The notes under the pieces: model-generated | Databases searched by the model: none | Told to the model about the DNA's origin: nothing | What the model saw: the letters and a program-made list of their open reading frames with translations, nothing else | Assembly (NCBI RefSeq): GCF_029589055.1 | Contig: NZ_JARQZP010000003.1 | Location: forward strand, 372,001-436,000 | Length of the DNA: 64,000 bases | Direction of reading: 5' to 3' | From: Vibrio hannami | Lineage (GTDB): Bacteria; Pseudomonadota; Gammaproteobacteria; Enterobacterales; Vibrionaceae | Position numbers and translations under genes: made by a program | Shown here: positions 14,306 to 23,445 of the stretch, one piece after another | How the letters are laid out: every line of letters begins with the position of its first letter | Position numbering within the stretch: the stretch's first letter is position 1

Positions 14306-17300
14306 TTGCTAAATAGATTTCGGAATATTGAAACTATCTATGAAAGTCCGCTTTCGAAGGTATGTCGCGCAATCGAAGCGGCAAGCTTTAAACCTGTTAT
14401 CTTAAAAATACTGAATAAAGACTTTCCTAGCCCGGAAGAGCTATTGAGATTTAGAAATGAGTTTGAGATAAATAACTCCCTAACAGAGATACCCGGAATA
14501 CTTCCGTATGATGGGATATATGAGTATGAAAATACGCTCTATTTGAGCAGAGAAGACACCCAGGCGATACCGTTAAAAGAGTACTTAAAAGACGGTAAAC
14601 CTCCATTTTTAACAAAGCTTAATATTGCCCTCCAGCTAACGAAGATGGTGACGAGTGTCCATCAGAAGCAAATCATTCATAAAGATATTAATCCAACAAA
14701 TTTACTCTGGGATCAGGAAACTTCGCAATTATATCTGATTGATTTTGGCCTCGCCTCGAAACTGATTCAGGAAGTCCAGGGTTTTATCAACACGAATGAG
14801 CTGGAAGGAACGCTTCACTATATCTCTCCAGAGCAAACTGGGCGTGTAAATAGGCCAGTTGACTCCCGCAGTGATCTTTATTCTCTTGGGGTAACACTGT
14901 ATGAACTATTTGTTGGGGCACCGGCTTTTGATGACTTATCAGGCATTCAACTTGTTCATGCGCACATTGCCATTCCCCCGGAAGATCCTTCGAAATTAAG
15001 TCGCGATATACCTGCAGTTCTGGCCAGGATTATCTTAAAACTAATGTCTAAGTCTGCAGATGATAGGTACCAGTGTGCGTCAGGTGTCCTAGCGGATCTG
15101 GAGCTTTGCTACAAGCAGTATAAGAAGCAAGGTTCTGTACAGGACTTTCTCTTAGCTCAATACGATTCTTCTGATAAGTTCCATATAGTTAATCAGCTTT
15201 ATGGCAGGGAAAAAGAAGTTCGGACAATTCTGGATGCGTTTGGCAGAACCAGTCAGGGAAGTAAAGAACTTACGCTGGTATACGGTTATTCTGGTACGGG
15301 CAAGAGTGCTCTGGTGCATGAGTTATATAAACCACTTACTGAAAAGCTAGGTATTTTTATTTCCGGTAAGTTCGACCAATATCAATCGGACGTGCCTTAT
15401 AGTGGTTGGATTGCGGTTATTGATGAGTACGTAGATCTCATGTTAAGGAACGATGAGGTAGCGTTGCTTAAATGCAGACAGCATCTTACAAATGTACTGG
15501 GTAACCTTAGTGGGGTCGTTACAGAGTTGGCTCCCAGATTAGCCTTGATTATTGGCTCGCAATCAAAAGCGCCAAGACTTGAAGGTGAGAAGGCTAAAAA
15601 TCGGTTTAATCAGGCTATTCGGGCATTTTTCCGGGCCATTTGTAGCAACGAATGTCCGGTTGTCATTTTCATCGACGACTGGCAATGGGCAGATTCCGGT
15701 TCAATAAATTTGCTGCACTACTTAATGTTGGACTCCGAACTTAACCATCTTTTGATGATTTGCGCCTGGCGCGATAACGAAGTTAGTAACGCCCATCCTT
15801 TTTCGTTGGCACTTAATGAACTAAGTTTCTCCAACCTGTTTATCAATAAAATACAAGTCACTAATCTTACTTATGAAGATGTTGAGCAATTAGTTAAAGA
15901 CTCACTTAAGTCCCAAGTAAATCATACACAACTGGCTGAGAGCATCTACGAGAAAACAGCCGGAAATGCGTTTTTTGTTTATCAGTTTCTCTTGAACTTA
16001 CATAAAGAAGGCATCCTGACTTACGATTACGACAAAAGAAGCTGGGAGTATGACATTCGTTCAATTGAAGGGTTGGCAGTTAGCGATAATGTTGTCGACC
16101 TAATGACACACAAGCTGCGCAGATTTAGTGATGCTTGTATAGAAGCAATGACATTTGCGGCATGTATTGGCAACAGGTTTGAGTTACAAATACTCTCCAC
16201 ATTATTAGGTTCGTCGACGGATAAAGTAGCATTGCTCCTTGAGCCTGTCATTGATGAAGGTCTTTTAAGGCCGTTAAGCCAAAACTGGAGATTGGCTCAG
16301 AACGATAGTGCGATTGACGAAATTCAGTATGTATTTGTTCATGATAAGGTTCAGGAAGCGGCGTATGAGCTGTTGAACAAGAAGTCAGCAGCAAAGATTC
16401 ATCTCACCATTTATTCAATACTTTCTGAATACTATGATCCCGACGATACTGAGAAACACGTATTTGAACTGGTTAAACACCTTAATCTGGCATGTGAGAC
16501 GACCAGTTCAAAATCGCTATTGCATACTCTTATTACTCTAAATATTTCTGCCGGTAAAAGAGCTAAACAAGCAACCGCATTCGGAGCCGCTAAGTATTAC
16601 TTTGAAAAGGCAGTATCCTTCATGCCGGGGAGCTACTGGGACAAATACAAGGAGTTGGCATCAGAATTATACTTACTTTCTGCGGAAGCGGCGTTTCTGA
16701 CTAAGGATTATGATTTAAAAACGGCCAGGCTGAATATACTGTTGGATAGTCAGGAATCGTCCATCTGGAAAGGCAAGGCGTACCTTATTCGTATACAAGC
16801 GTACACGGCTCAAAACAGACTGCCTGAAGCTGTTGATTGCGCTTTAGAGGCATTGTCTATTCTTGGTGTAAAGTTACCAGCCAGGCCGAAAGAGTGGTAT
16901 TTGCTGATTCAATTATGGATGACTAAGCTTGTTGTTACTAAAAAAAGTGCTAAAAAACAGCTTCTTAATCAAAAACGAATCGAAGATGAGAAAGTACTAC
17001 TTATCGTTGATCTCATTAGCAATACGATCCCCGCAACCTACTGGGCGAACCCTTATCTGACAGTATTGTTAATTTTGCATATTACCCGGATTCTGGTTAA
17101 ACATGGGTACTGCAGTATCGCTGGACTTGGTTACTCATGGTGGGGGATTCTGGAGTGTTCAGTGATCGGCAATTTAAAAGCCGGGCTAGAATTTGGAGCA
17201 TTAGGCCTTGAGATAGCCAAAAAGAACAACCTTCCCGTTCATCAGGCTCAGTTCAACTGGGGTTGGGTGATAAAGAACTTTGGTTATCATATCCGGGAAT

Positions 17301-19258
17301 CGATACCAGAGCTGCGCCTCGCATATCGTCAGGCTCTGGAACTAGGGGACTTTGAGTACGCGGCTTATTCGCTAAATAATGAGTGTCAGGCAAAGTTTCA
17401 TGTCGCATTACCGTTAGATGATGTGATTGACGATATGCGTATTGCCGCTGAAGACCTTGGCTTTTATGAAAATATCTCTTCGATTTACTGGAATTCAATT
17501 TGGCATCAAACCGCCTTAAATTTCGTGCAAGAAGTCGACAATCCTCATGTACTAGAAGGGGGCGTATATCGCGAAAGCGTTAATCTTCCGATTCATATCG
17601 ATAAATCGGATGGCACAACACTATTCAACTACTATTGTGCAAAACTGATGTTGGCGGTTTATTTTAACTGTAGCTCGCCTGCTTTGGATTATGCTCAGAA
17701 AGGGAAGGCGTTTATCAAAGCCGCTTCGGGTACGTACAACGTACCATTGTTTATTTTCTATGAATCACTGGCGTTGTTATCAAAGGATCATTTAGATATC
17801 GCTTCTCTGTTTGCAGTTAAACGCAATTTGAAACAGCTTGAGAAATGGGCGATGCACTCGCCAAATAATCATATTCATCGTATTGCATTGGTTAAGGCTA
17901 AACTTAACTCGAAACAAAAAAAGTATGCGCTGGCAGCAGATCTGTTTGATCGCGCGATAGAAGGCGCGAAAGCTGAGGGATTTAATCAAGAGTGTGGCTT
18001 AGCCTGGGAAATGGCAGCGGAGTTTTATTTTGAGCGGGGAAGGCAAAATCTTGGAGTCTACTATCTGAAGCAGGCTCGGCATTTTTACCAGTTGTGGCAG
18101 GCAAGAAATAAACTACGTCATCTTCTGGTTAAGTTTAAGAGTTACTTACCATTAATTAGTCAGAGTGAATCGTATTCTCAATCTGAGCTACAGTCGGATA
18201 TCAAGGTTACGGAAAGTGTATCTAAGTTTGATTTATCCACTATTCTAAAAGCGACTCAAACTATTTCAAAAGAGATTGTGTTTGATGATTTGATAAAGCA
18301 ACTTCTTACTATCGCAGTTGAAAACGCAGGTGCTGAGAAAGGTGTACTCTTTTTCAAAAAAGAGCGGGGTATTGTAGCTGTAGCTGGTTCTGAAGTGATT
18401 GATAAAGAGATACGGCATTTTACGCCATTGAACCAAAGTGACTGTCAGAGCTATTCAAACGCTATTTTCAACATGGTTGTTAGAACTGAATCGTCAATTA
18501 TTATCCCAGACGCTAAAACAGAGCAGCGTTACAGCCAGGAGCGTTATGTTAAGCAGAATAATGTCCGTTCCTTGTTCTGTATGCCAATACATCACCAGGG
18601 CATAATGATTGGTGCGCTTTATTTAGAGAATAATCAGGTATCAGGCGCCTTTACGCCAATGCGTGTGGAATTGTTGAAACTGTTGTCAGGCCAGGCAGCT
18701 ATCTCCCTAATTAACGCAAATAACTATTCGAATCTTGAAGCCGAAGTAAGAGCAAGAACGGCTGAACTTGAGCGCGCGAGTGTCATAGATAAGCTTACCC
18801 AGGTATACAATCGGTACAAACTTGATGCACAACTTGATATCGAGCTGGAAACTGCCCCCCAACAACACTCTACGTTTAGTGTGATTTTACTAGATGTTGA
18901 CCACTTCAAATCGATAAACGATACGTTTGGTCATAATATCGGTGATGTAGTGCTAGAAAAATTAGGCGCAACAATGAAAAATCAACTTAAAACGGGGTGT
19001 ACGCTGGGTCGCTGGGGCGGAGAGGAGTTTTTGATCATATGTTCCGGAATGCCATTAATTGAAGCAATGAAATACTCTGAACAACTACGTAAAACAGTTC
19101 GCGATATTGATTTTGATTTTGGTAAGCGGGTATCCGCAAGTTTTGGTGTTGCTGAATATCAGGGAGAGCGCCAAAGTAGGGCGTTGATAAAGCGTGCAGA
19201 CGCTGCTCTTTATAAAGCAAAAAACCAGGGACGAGATCGGGTAGTCAGTGAGCCTTAA
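14306..19258 (+). CDS. Ser/Thr kinase - AAA ATPase - TPR - GAF - GGDEF multidomain signalling protein
   Basis: A 1650-residue protein. Residues 1-275 are a protein-kinase domain with K34 (VILKIL), HKDINPTN at 125-132 and DFG at 146-148; the glycine loop is degenerate. A STAND/MalT-type ATPase follows with Walker A GYSGTGKSA near 327-335. Helical, TPR-like repeats fill about 640-1290, then a GAF domain (about 1318-1470) and a C-terminal diguanylate cyclase with LLDVDHFKSINDTFGH and GRWGGEEFL (GGEEF near 1571-1575). No RxxD inhibitory site is seen. The same kinase/ATPase/GAF scaffold usually ends in a histidine kinase; here the output is c-di-GMP synthesis. TTG start after AGAGGTG. Confidence 0.88.
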   Translation: MLNRFRNIETIYESPLSKVCRAIEAASFKPVILKILNKDFPSPEELLRFRNEFEINNSLTEIPGILPYDGIYEYENTLYLSREDTQAIPLKEYLKDGKPPFLTKLNIALQLTKMVTSVHQKQIIHKDINPTNLLWDQETSQLYLIDFGLASKLIQEVQGFINTNELEGTLHYISPEQTGRVNRPVDSRSDLYSLGVTLYELFVGAPAFDDLSGIQLVHAHIAIPPEDPSKLSRDIPAVLARIILKLMSKSADDRYQCASGVLADLELCYKQYKKQGSVQDFLLAQYDSSDKFHIVNQLYGREKEVRTILDAFGRTSQGSKELTLVYGYSGTGKSALVHELYKPLTEKLGIFISGKFDQYQSDVPYSGWIAVIDEYVDLMLRNDEVALLKCRQHLTNVLGNLSGVVTELAPRLALIIGSQSKAPRLEGEKAKNRFNQAIRAFFRAICSNECPVVIFIDDWQWADSGSINLLHYLMLDSELNHLLMICAWRDNEVSNAHPFSLALNELSFSNLFINKIQVTNLTYEDVEQLVKDSLKSQVNHTQLAESIYEKTAGNAFFVYQFLLNLHKEGILTYDYDKRSWEYDIRSIEGLAVSDNVVDLMTHKLRRFSDACIEAMTFAACIGNRFELQILSTLLGSSTDKVALLLEPVIDEGLLRPLSQNWRLAQNDSAIDEIQYVFVHDKVQEAAYELLNKKSAAKIHLTIYSILSEYYDPDDTEKHVFELVKHLNLACETTSSKSLLHTLITLNISAGKRAKQATAFGAAKYYFEKAVSFMPGSYWDKYKELASELYLLSAEAAFLTKDYDLKTARLNILLDSQESSIWKGKAYLIRIQAYTAQNRLPEAVDCALEALSILGVKLPARPKEWYLLIQLWMTKLVVTKKSAKKQLLNQKRIEDEKVLLIVDLISNTIPATYWANPYLTVLLILHITRILVKHGYCSIAGLGYSWWGILECSVIGNLKAGLEFGALGLEIAKKNNLPVHQAQFNWGWVIKNFGYHIRESIPELRLAYRQALELGDFEYAAYSLNNECQAKFHVALPLDDVIDDMRIAAEDLGFYENISSIYWNSIWHQTALNFVQEVDNPHVLEGGVYRESVNLPIHIDKSDGTTLFNYYCAKLMLAVYFNCSSPALDYAQKGKAFIKAASGTYNVPLFIFYESLALLSKDHLDIASLFAVKRNLKQLEKWAMHSPNNHIHRIALVKAKLNSKQKKYALAADLFDRAIEGAKAEGFNQECGLAWEMAAEFYFERGRQNLGVYYLKQARHFYQLWQARNKLRHLLVKFKSYLPLISQSESYSQSELQSDIKVTESVSKFDLSTILKATQTISKEIVFDDLIKQLLTIAVENAGAEKGVLFFKKERGIVAVAGSEVIDKEIRHFTPLNQSDCQSYSNAIFNMVVRTESSIIIPDAKTEQRYSQERYVKQNNVRSLFCMPIHHQGIMIGALYLENNQVSGAFTPMRVELLKLLSGQAAISLINANNYSNLEAEVRARTAELERASVIDKLTQVYNRYKLDAQLDIELETAPQQHSTFSVILLDVDHFKSINDTFGHNIGDVVLEKLGATMKNQLKTGCTLGRWGGEEFLIICSGMPLIEAMKYSEQLRKTVRDIDFDFGKRVSASFGVAEYQGERQSRALIKRADAALYKAKNQGRDRVVSEP

Positions 19259-19350
19259 ATAAATCTATTCTCAGATAAACTTACCTTCGGTACAATCCTC
19301 TGATTACTATTACAGAATACTGTTTGATTGCAGTAGGATTGAGAACTTTT

Positions 19351-20409
19351 ATGACGTCTAAAACCGCACCAAAGCAAATGATCTCTTTTGGCAGTGACAA
19401 TGTCGCTGGAGTGTCTCCTAAAATTCTTGAAGCGCTGATTAGCGATAGCTCCGGTGGCGCAATGCCTTATGGTGCAGATGAGATTTCTCAGCAGCTACAG
19501 CAGAAAATGAGCGGGCTGTTTGAAACAGAAGTGTCAGTACTTTTGGTGCCTACAGGAACAGCTGCGAATAGCTTGTGCCTTGCGTCAATGTCACCCGCGT
19601 GGGGGGCAGTACTTTGTCACCCGGACAGCCATATCAATAACGATGAATGTGGTGCGCCTGAATTCTTTAGTAATGGTGTGAAACTGATATCGATTGATGG
19701 TGCAGATTGCAAGATTGACCCTATAAAGCTTTCCGCCCGTGCATCCGTTAAAGCTGGAGATGTTCATTCTGTTCAGCCTTCTGCGGTAAGCGTTACACAA
19801 GCTACAGAAACTGGCAGTATTTATTCACTGGAAGAGTTGCAAGCCATTGGTGATGTCTGTAAGAAGCACAATATGAAGCTCCATATGGATGGCGCTCGCT
19901 TTGCCAATGCTATAGCTGCGCTTGGTTGTTCTCCTGCAGAAATGACCTGGAAGGCAGGGGTAGATGCACTCTCTTTTGGTGCAACTAAAAATGGTGCGTT
20001 TGGAGTAGAAGCCGTTGTACTGTTTGATAAAAGCCTGGCGACAGAACTGGAATATCGTCGTAAGCGTTCCGGTCACCTGATGTCAAAGATGCGTTTCTTG
20101 TCTTCTCAGATAGATGCCTATATCACTGACAACTTGTGGCTCGATAACGCGAATCACGCAAATGCTATGGCGTCCAAAATGAGAAAGGGACTTAGCGATA
20201 TTGATGGTGTTGAGCTGATAAACCCATCGGAAACGAATATTATTTTCTGCAAGTTGCCGTTAAAGACAATTGCAGTCTTAGATGAAGCAGGATTTCAGTT
20301 CTACCACGGACGCTGGGAAGAGGGTGTTGTTCGCCTTGTGACGAGTTTTTCTACTACTGAAGATGAAGTTGATGCTTTTGTTGGGTGTGCGGCTTCAATC
20401 TCTGGTTAA
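19351..20409 (+). CDS. Threonine aldolase / beta-eliminating lyase family enzyme
   Basis: A PLP enzyme of 352 residues. ISFGSDNVAGVSPKI, GGAMPYGADEISQQL, LLVPTGTAANSLCLAS and LHMDGARFANAIAALG (with the PLP-binding Asp) match low-specificity L-threonine aldolases and related beta-eliminating lyases; the Schiff-base lysine is in SFGATKNGAFG. The reaction would be cleavage of beta-hydroxy amino acids to glycine and an aldehyde, but substrate use is inferred. Start set at ATG 19351 rather than the upstream in-frame TTG. It stands alone and ends at a strong hairpin. Confidence 0.85.
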   Translation: MTSKTAPKQMISFGSDNVAGVSPKILEALISDSSGGAMPYGADEISQQLQQKMSGLFETEVSVLLVPTGTAANSLCLASMSPAWGAVLCHPDSHINNDECGAPEFFSNGVKLISIDGADCKIDPIKLSARASVKAGDVHSVQPSAVSVTQATETGSIYSLEELQAIGDVCKKHNMKLHMDGARFANAIAALGCSPAEMTWKAGVDALSFGATKNGAFGVEAVVLFDKSLATELEYRRKRSGHLMSKMRFLSSQIDAYITDNLWLDNANHANAMASKMRKGLSDIDGVELINPSETNIIFCKLPLKTIAVLDEAGFQFYHGRWEEGVVRLVTSFSTTEDEVDAFVGCAASISG

Positions 20410-20419
20410 TACTAGGGTA

Positions 20420-20445
20420 TATACCCCGCAGCGGTGCGGGGTATA
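20420..20445. terminator. GC-rich hairpin between convergent genes
   Basis: TATACCCCGCA, loop GCGG, TGCGGGGTATA: an 11-bp perfect stem between two genes that face each other, so it probably terminates both. The T-runs on either side are weak. Confidence 0.75.
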
Positions 20446-20452
20446 CAAAAAC

Positions 20453-20695
20453 TTATCTAGCTGGTGGAGGTGGCGGTAGTTCTTCTTCTGAAAGTCCGCC
20501 ACTTGAATCTTTATCAAACTCATCAAAGTGATCGGCTAGTGGCCCTCTTACTTCATCTGCTTGAAGCTCTCCGTCACCGTTTGTATCCATCTCTTCAAAC
20601 GAAGGTGGCTGCCCTTGAGGTGGCTGGTCATTTGCCATGGTTTGGACGGAAAAGAACGATGCAAGAACAAGTGATAAAGGAATGATTTTTTTCAT
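20453..20695 (-). CDS. Exported EF-hand calcium-binding protein
   Basis: An 80-residue protein. MKKIIPLSLVLASFFSVQTMA is a signal peptide. The mature part contains two EF-hand loops, DTNGDGELQADE and DKDSSGGLSEEE, each with the D-x-D/N-x-D/S-G spacing for calcium. It ends in a proline run, PPPPPAR, and begins with a PPQGQPP stretch. It should be a small periplasmic calcium-binding protein. Its target is unknown. Confidence 0.85.
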   Translation of the reverse strand: MKKIIPLSLVLASFFSVQTMANDQPPQGQPPSFEEMDTNGDGELQADEVRGPLADHFDEFDKDSSGGLSEEELPPPPPAR

Positions 20696-20796
20696 AGTCT
20701 GTACCCATTAAATACGAATCGCATGATGCGTAGTACGTTATTTGATGGTTACAGACTACTCGCTGATTGAGGAGAAATGATGGAGTAATTCAGGAG

Positions 20797-21063
20797 TTAT
20801 CGAACATCCTGAACTGACCCGGTTTTAGATACGTTCATTAGGGCTTTGGCTATATCCTGAAGAGGTATCTTTAAAGCTTGATCGATGGCTTCTTCACTGA
20901 CTTTATCCCCAGCGTATTGCATGACCAGTTTCTTAAAAGAAGCTGGGTTTGATGAGCTGTCATCACCATCATATCTCGGTTGTGCGCCAGCGCGAACCAC
21001 ATCATCAATAGCCAGTAAAATCAAACGATAAGCTTTTAATTGTTCTTGGGTTTCGTTACTCAT
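20797..21063 (-). CDS. Conserved small protein of unknown function
   Basis: An 88-residue cytosolic protein starting MSNETQEQLKAYRLILLAID; the frame runs upstream to 21135, but the hydrophobic extension there looks non-coding. It includes VRAGAQPRYDGDDSSSNPASFKKLVMQYAGDKVSEEAID and ends GSVQDVR. It is mostly helical with an acidic, serine-rich loop in the middle. I do not recognise the family. It lies downstream of the Gfo/Idh/MocA gene, separated by 87 bp. Confidence 0.6.
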   Translation of the reverse strand: MSNETQEQLKAYRLILLAIDDVVRAGAQPRYDGDDSSSNPASFKKLVMQYAGDKVSEEAIDQALKIPLQDIAKALMNVSKTGSVQDVR

Positions 21064-21150
21064 ATTTATACCAAAGTTGACTATACGTATTAATAATAGA
21101 ATTCTGTAGAAAACATGGTCAAATAACGAATCCAATAATTGAGAGTTGGG

Positions 21151-22068
21151 TTAACTTACGTGACTATAGATATGTTCAGCAATTCTGTGTGTCAGTAAAT
21201 TTCGGTTTACAACTTCTGGATTCATCGCACCTTTTTCTATCACCGAAATCCAATCTCTAAGCATATGAACAAATCCCTTTGATTCCAGCATAGGTGTCCA
21301 GTCTTTGAGCTTTATCTCTGTCGCTACGTTTTGACTCAGGTGCTTACCCTGAATAAAAGAATCAAACTCATAGGTCTGGTTCTCATAACAAGCAGATACT
21401 CTTTCGAAAGTTGCACCACTCATTCGATTCATTGAGGCCTCAACAATGCAGCCGTTTATCATCCACTGAACATCGATGCGGGCAATTTGATTATCTTTTT
21501 TCTGCGTAACGATATGAATATCGTCCAAGGAGATATTTGAAGATAAGTTGATACTATCGAGAGGGTGAATAAAGTCGTCAAAGATAAAGGTGCGACTTTC
21601 ACCGGTTAGGTTGTATCTGTGCTTTTCCCATCTTAAAGAAGTTAGCTCGCCAACATTACCTTCAGCTAACTCTGGTAGGTTCTGGTTATAAAGCGGGATA
21701 TGCCGACGATTAAAACCAACGTATAAAGGGGTGGAGTAGCGCTCAGCCATCTCATAGAGATTTTCAGCTTGTTCGTAACTATCAACCAGCGGTTTATCCA
21801 CAAACGTAGCGATTCTGTTTTGTAGAAAGAAAGATGCTATTTCATTGTGCGCTGAAGTAGTTGCGTGAATCATCACGGCGTCAGGCTGGTGCTTGATAAG
21901 GCTTTTATAGTCGGTTTCAGTAGAAAATATTCGATACTGTTGGGCTAACTGTGTTAGTGAATGTTGATTTCGGGTACAGAATATCAGCTCAACATTACTG
22001 AGTTGAGTGATCACTGGTAAGTAAGCCTTACATGCAATATCCCCTAAACCAATAACGGCAATTTTCAT
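21151..22068 (-). CDS. Gfo/Idh/MocA-family NAD(P)-dependent oxidoreductase
   Basis: A 305-residue dehydrogenase. MKIAVIGLGDIACKAYLPVI is the Rossmann G-x-G-x-x-A segment; FVDKPLVDSYEQAE carries the E/D-K-P motif of the family, and YVGFNRRHIPLYN follows. The C-terminal half is the dimerisation/substrate domain. Substrate is unknown, probably a sugar or cyclitol derivative. Its ribosome site GGGGG lies within the last codons of the MFS gene upstream, and only two bases separate the TAG from the ATG, so the two are co-translated. Confidence 0.88.
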   Translation of the reverse strand: MKIAVIGLGDIACKAYLPVITQLSNVELIFCTRNQHSLTQLAQQYRIFSTETDYKSLIKHQPDAVMIHATTSAHNEIASFFLQNRIATFVDKPLVDSYEQAENLYEMAERYSTPLYVGFNRRHIPLYNQNLPELAEGNVGELTSLRWEKHRYNLTGESRTFIFDDFIHPLDSINLSSNISLDDIHIVTQKKDNQIARIDVQWMINGCIVEASMNRMSGATFERVSACYENQTYEFDSFIQGKHLSQNVATEIKLKDWTPMLESKGFVHMLRDWISVIEKGAMNPEVVNRNLLTHRIAEHIYSHVS

Positions 22069-22070
22069 AT

Positions 22071-23300
22071 CTACCCCCAACTAAAAAAGCGAACTTCTTT
22101 CCCTCTGGCTGGCTTTTCGGGAATGTTGAGTGAAAGCAGTAGAGAGATTACACACATAAATGACCCAATATAGAATACCGCCGCCGGAGACACTAACCAG
22201 ATAAAGCCAAAGGTGACGGGTATCACTACTGCGGCGATATGGTTGATGGTAAAGCTTACGCCTGCTGTCGACGCCATATCCGCTGGGTCTGCAATTTTCT
22301 GGAAGTAGGTTTTAATAGCCAGAGCGATGGCAAAGAACAGATGGTCGATAACATAAAGCGTTGCGGCCCATTCTGCTGATTCAACAATTGCATAACCGAA
22401 AAAGACTATAAAGAGTCCGACATACTCGAAGACCAGCGCCTTGCGTTCACCAACTCTACCGATAAATCTGCCAATCTTCTTGGCAAATAAGAAGTTGAAC
22501 AAGTAGTTGATTAGAAATAGTAGCGTGATATCTGAAACCGAGTAGCCAAACTTCTCTACCAGCAAAAATCCGGCAAATACGGTGAAAATCTGTCTTCTTG
22601 CTCCGCTCATAAAAGTGAGCGCGTAGTACAACCAGTAACGCTTACGCAGAACGAGTTTAGTGTTTTGCTGGGTATGGGTTTCAAACTGAGGGAAATAGAG
22701 CGCTATAACAAGCACCAACAGGAACCCAGCGCCACCAGAGATCAAGTAGACCCATTTATAATCCAACGCAAACTGTTCCAACAGCAGCCACAAGCAGCCA
22801 TAGGTAAACAAGGAGGCCAATGCACCAACGGAGATCATCTTTCCCAACATTTCCGGGGCTTCATCTTTACTTAACCATTGCAAAGAAAGGGACTGTTTTA
22901 AGGTTTCAAAGTAGTGAAAACCTATCGACATAATGGATGTAGTAACCAGAAGTCCGAAAAGCGACGGGAAAAAGCCAGTGATCGCAACACCGATGCTGAG
23001 CAGGAAAAGCGAAATAATCATAAATCGCTGTTCCCTAATAAACGCTAACAAGAAGATAACGGAGAAAGCGAGGAACCCAGGTATCTCGCGTACGGTTTGC
23101 AGTAATCCAATATCTGCACCGTCGAACTGCGCCCTTTCAACGACAAAATTATTCAGTAACGCCATCCAACTGGAAAAGGTAATAGGCACAATAATAGAAA
23201 TAATAAGCAGAAAATTCTGCGGTGTTTTCCAGGTTGAAGCTATTTTCCTTTCTTCTGGTGTGTTCTGTACCTGGGTGAATTCTGGATCTTGTGACATCAA
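22071..23300 (-). CDS. MFS transporter
   Basis: A 409-residue protein with about 12 hydrophobic segments. A cytoplasmic N-terminus (about 25 residues) precedes FLLIISIIVPITFSSWMALL. LLQTVREIPGFLAFSVIF and FLAFIREQRF correspond to the helix 2-3 region of MFS proteins, and a long loop falls after helix 6 (ETHTQQNTKLVLRKRYW). Substrate cannot be assigned. It forms a two-gene unit with the downstream oxidoreductase, suggesting uptake or export of that enzyme's substrate. Confidence 0.85.
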   Translation of the reverse strand: MMSQDPEFTQVQNTPEERKIASTWKTPQNFLLIISIIVPITFSSWMALLNNFVVERAQFDGADIGLLQTVREIPGFLAFSVIFLLAFIREQRFMIISLFLLSIGVAITGFFPSLFGLLVTTSIMSIGFHYFETLKQSLSLQWLSKDEAPEMLGKMISVGALASLFTYGCLWLLLEQFALDYKWVYLISGGAGFLLVLVIALYFPQFETHTQQNTKLVLRKRYWLYYALTFMSGARRQIFTVFAGFLLVEKFGYSVSDITLLFLINYLFNFLFAKKIGRFIGRVGERKALVFEYVGLFIVFFGYAIVESAEWAATLYVIDHLFFAIALAIKTYFQKIADPADMASTAGVSFTINHIAAVVIPVTFGFIWLVSPAAVFYIGSFMCVISLLLSLNIPEKPARGKEVRFFSWG

Positions 23301-23445
23301 TTACCGTCCATGGAGTGTTGCTAGTTTCATTACTTAGAGGGTGCCATTCTGGTTTAATGTGACGTGACATTCAAGCATAACCACTACATATGATATAAAG
23401 TCTAGTTATGCCATTTAGATTTGGCGAACTTCAACTGGAAGCGTT

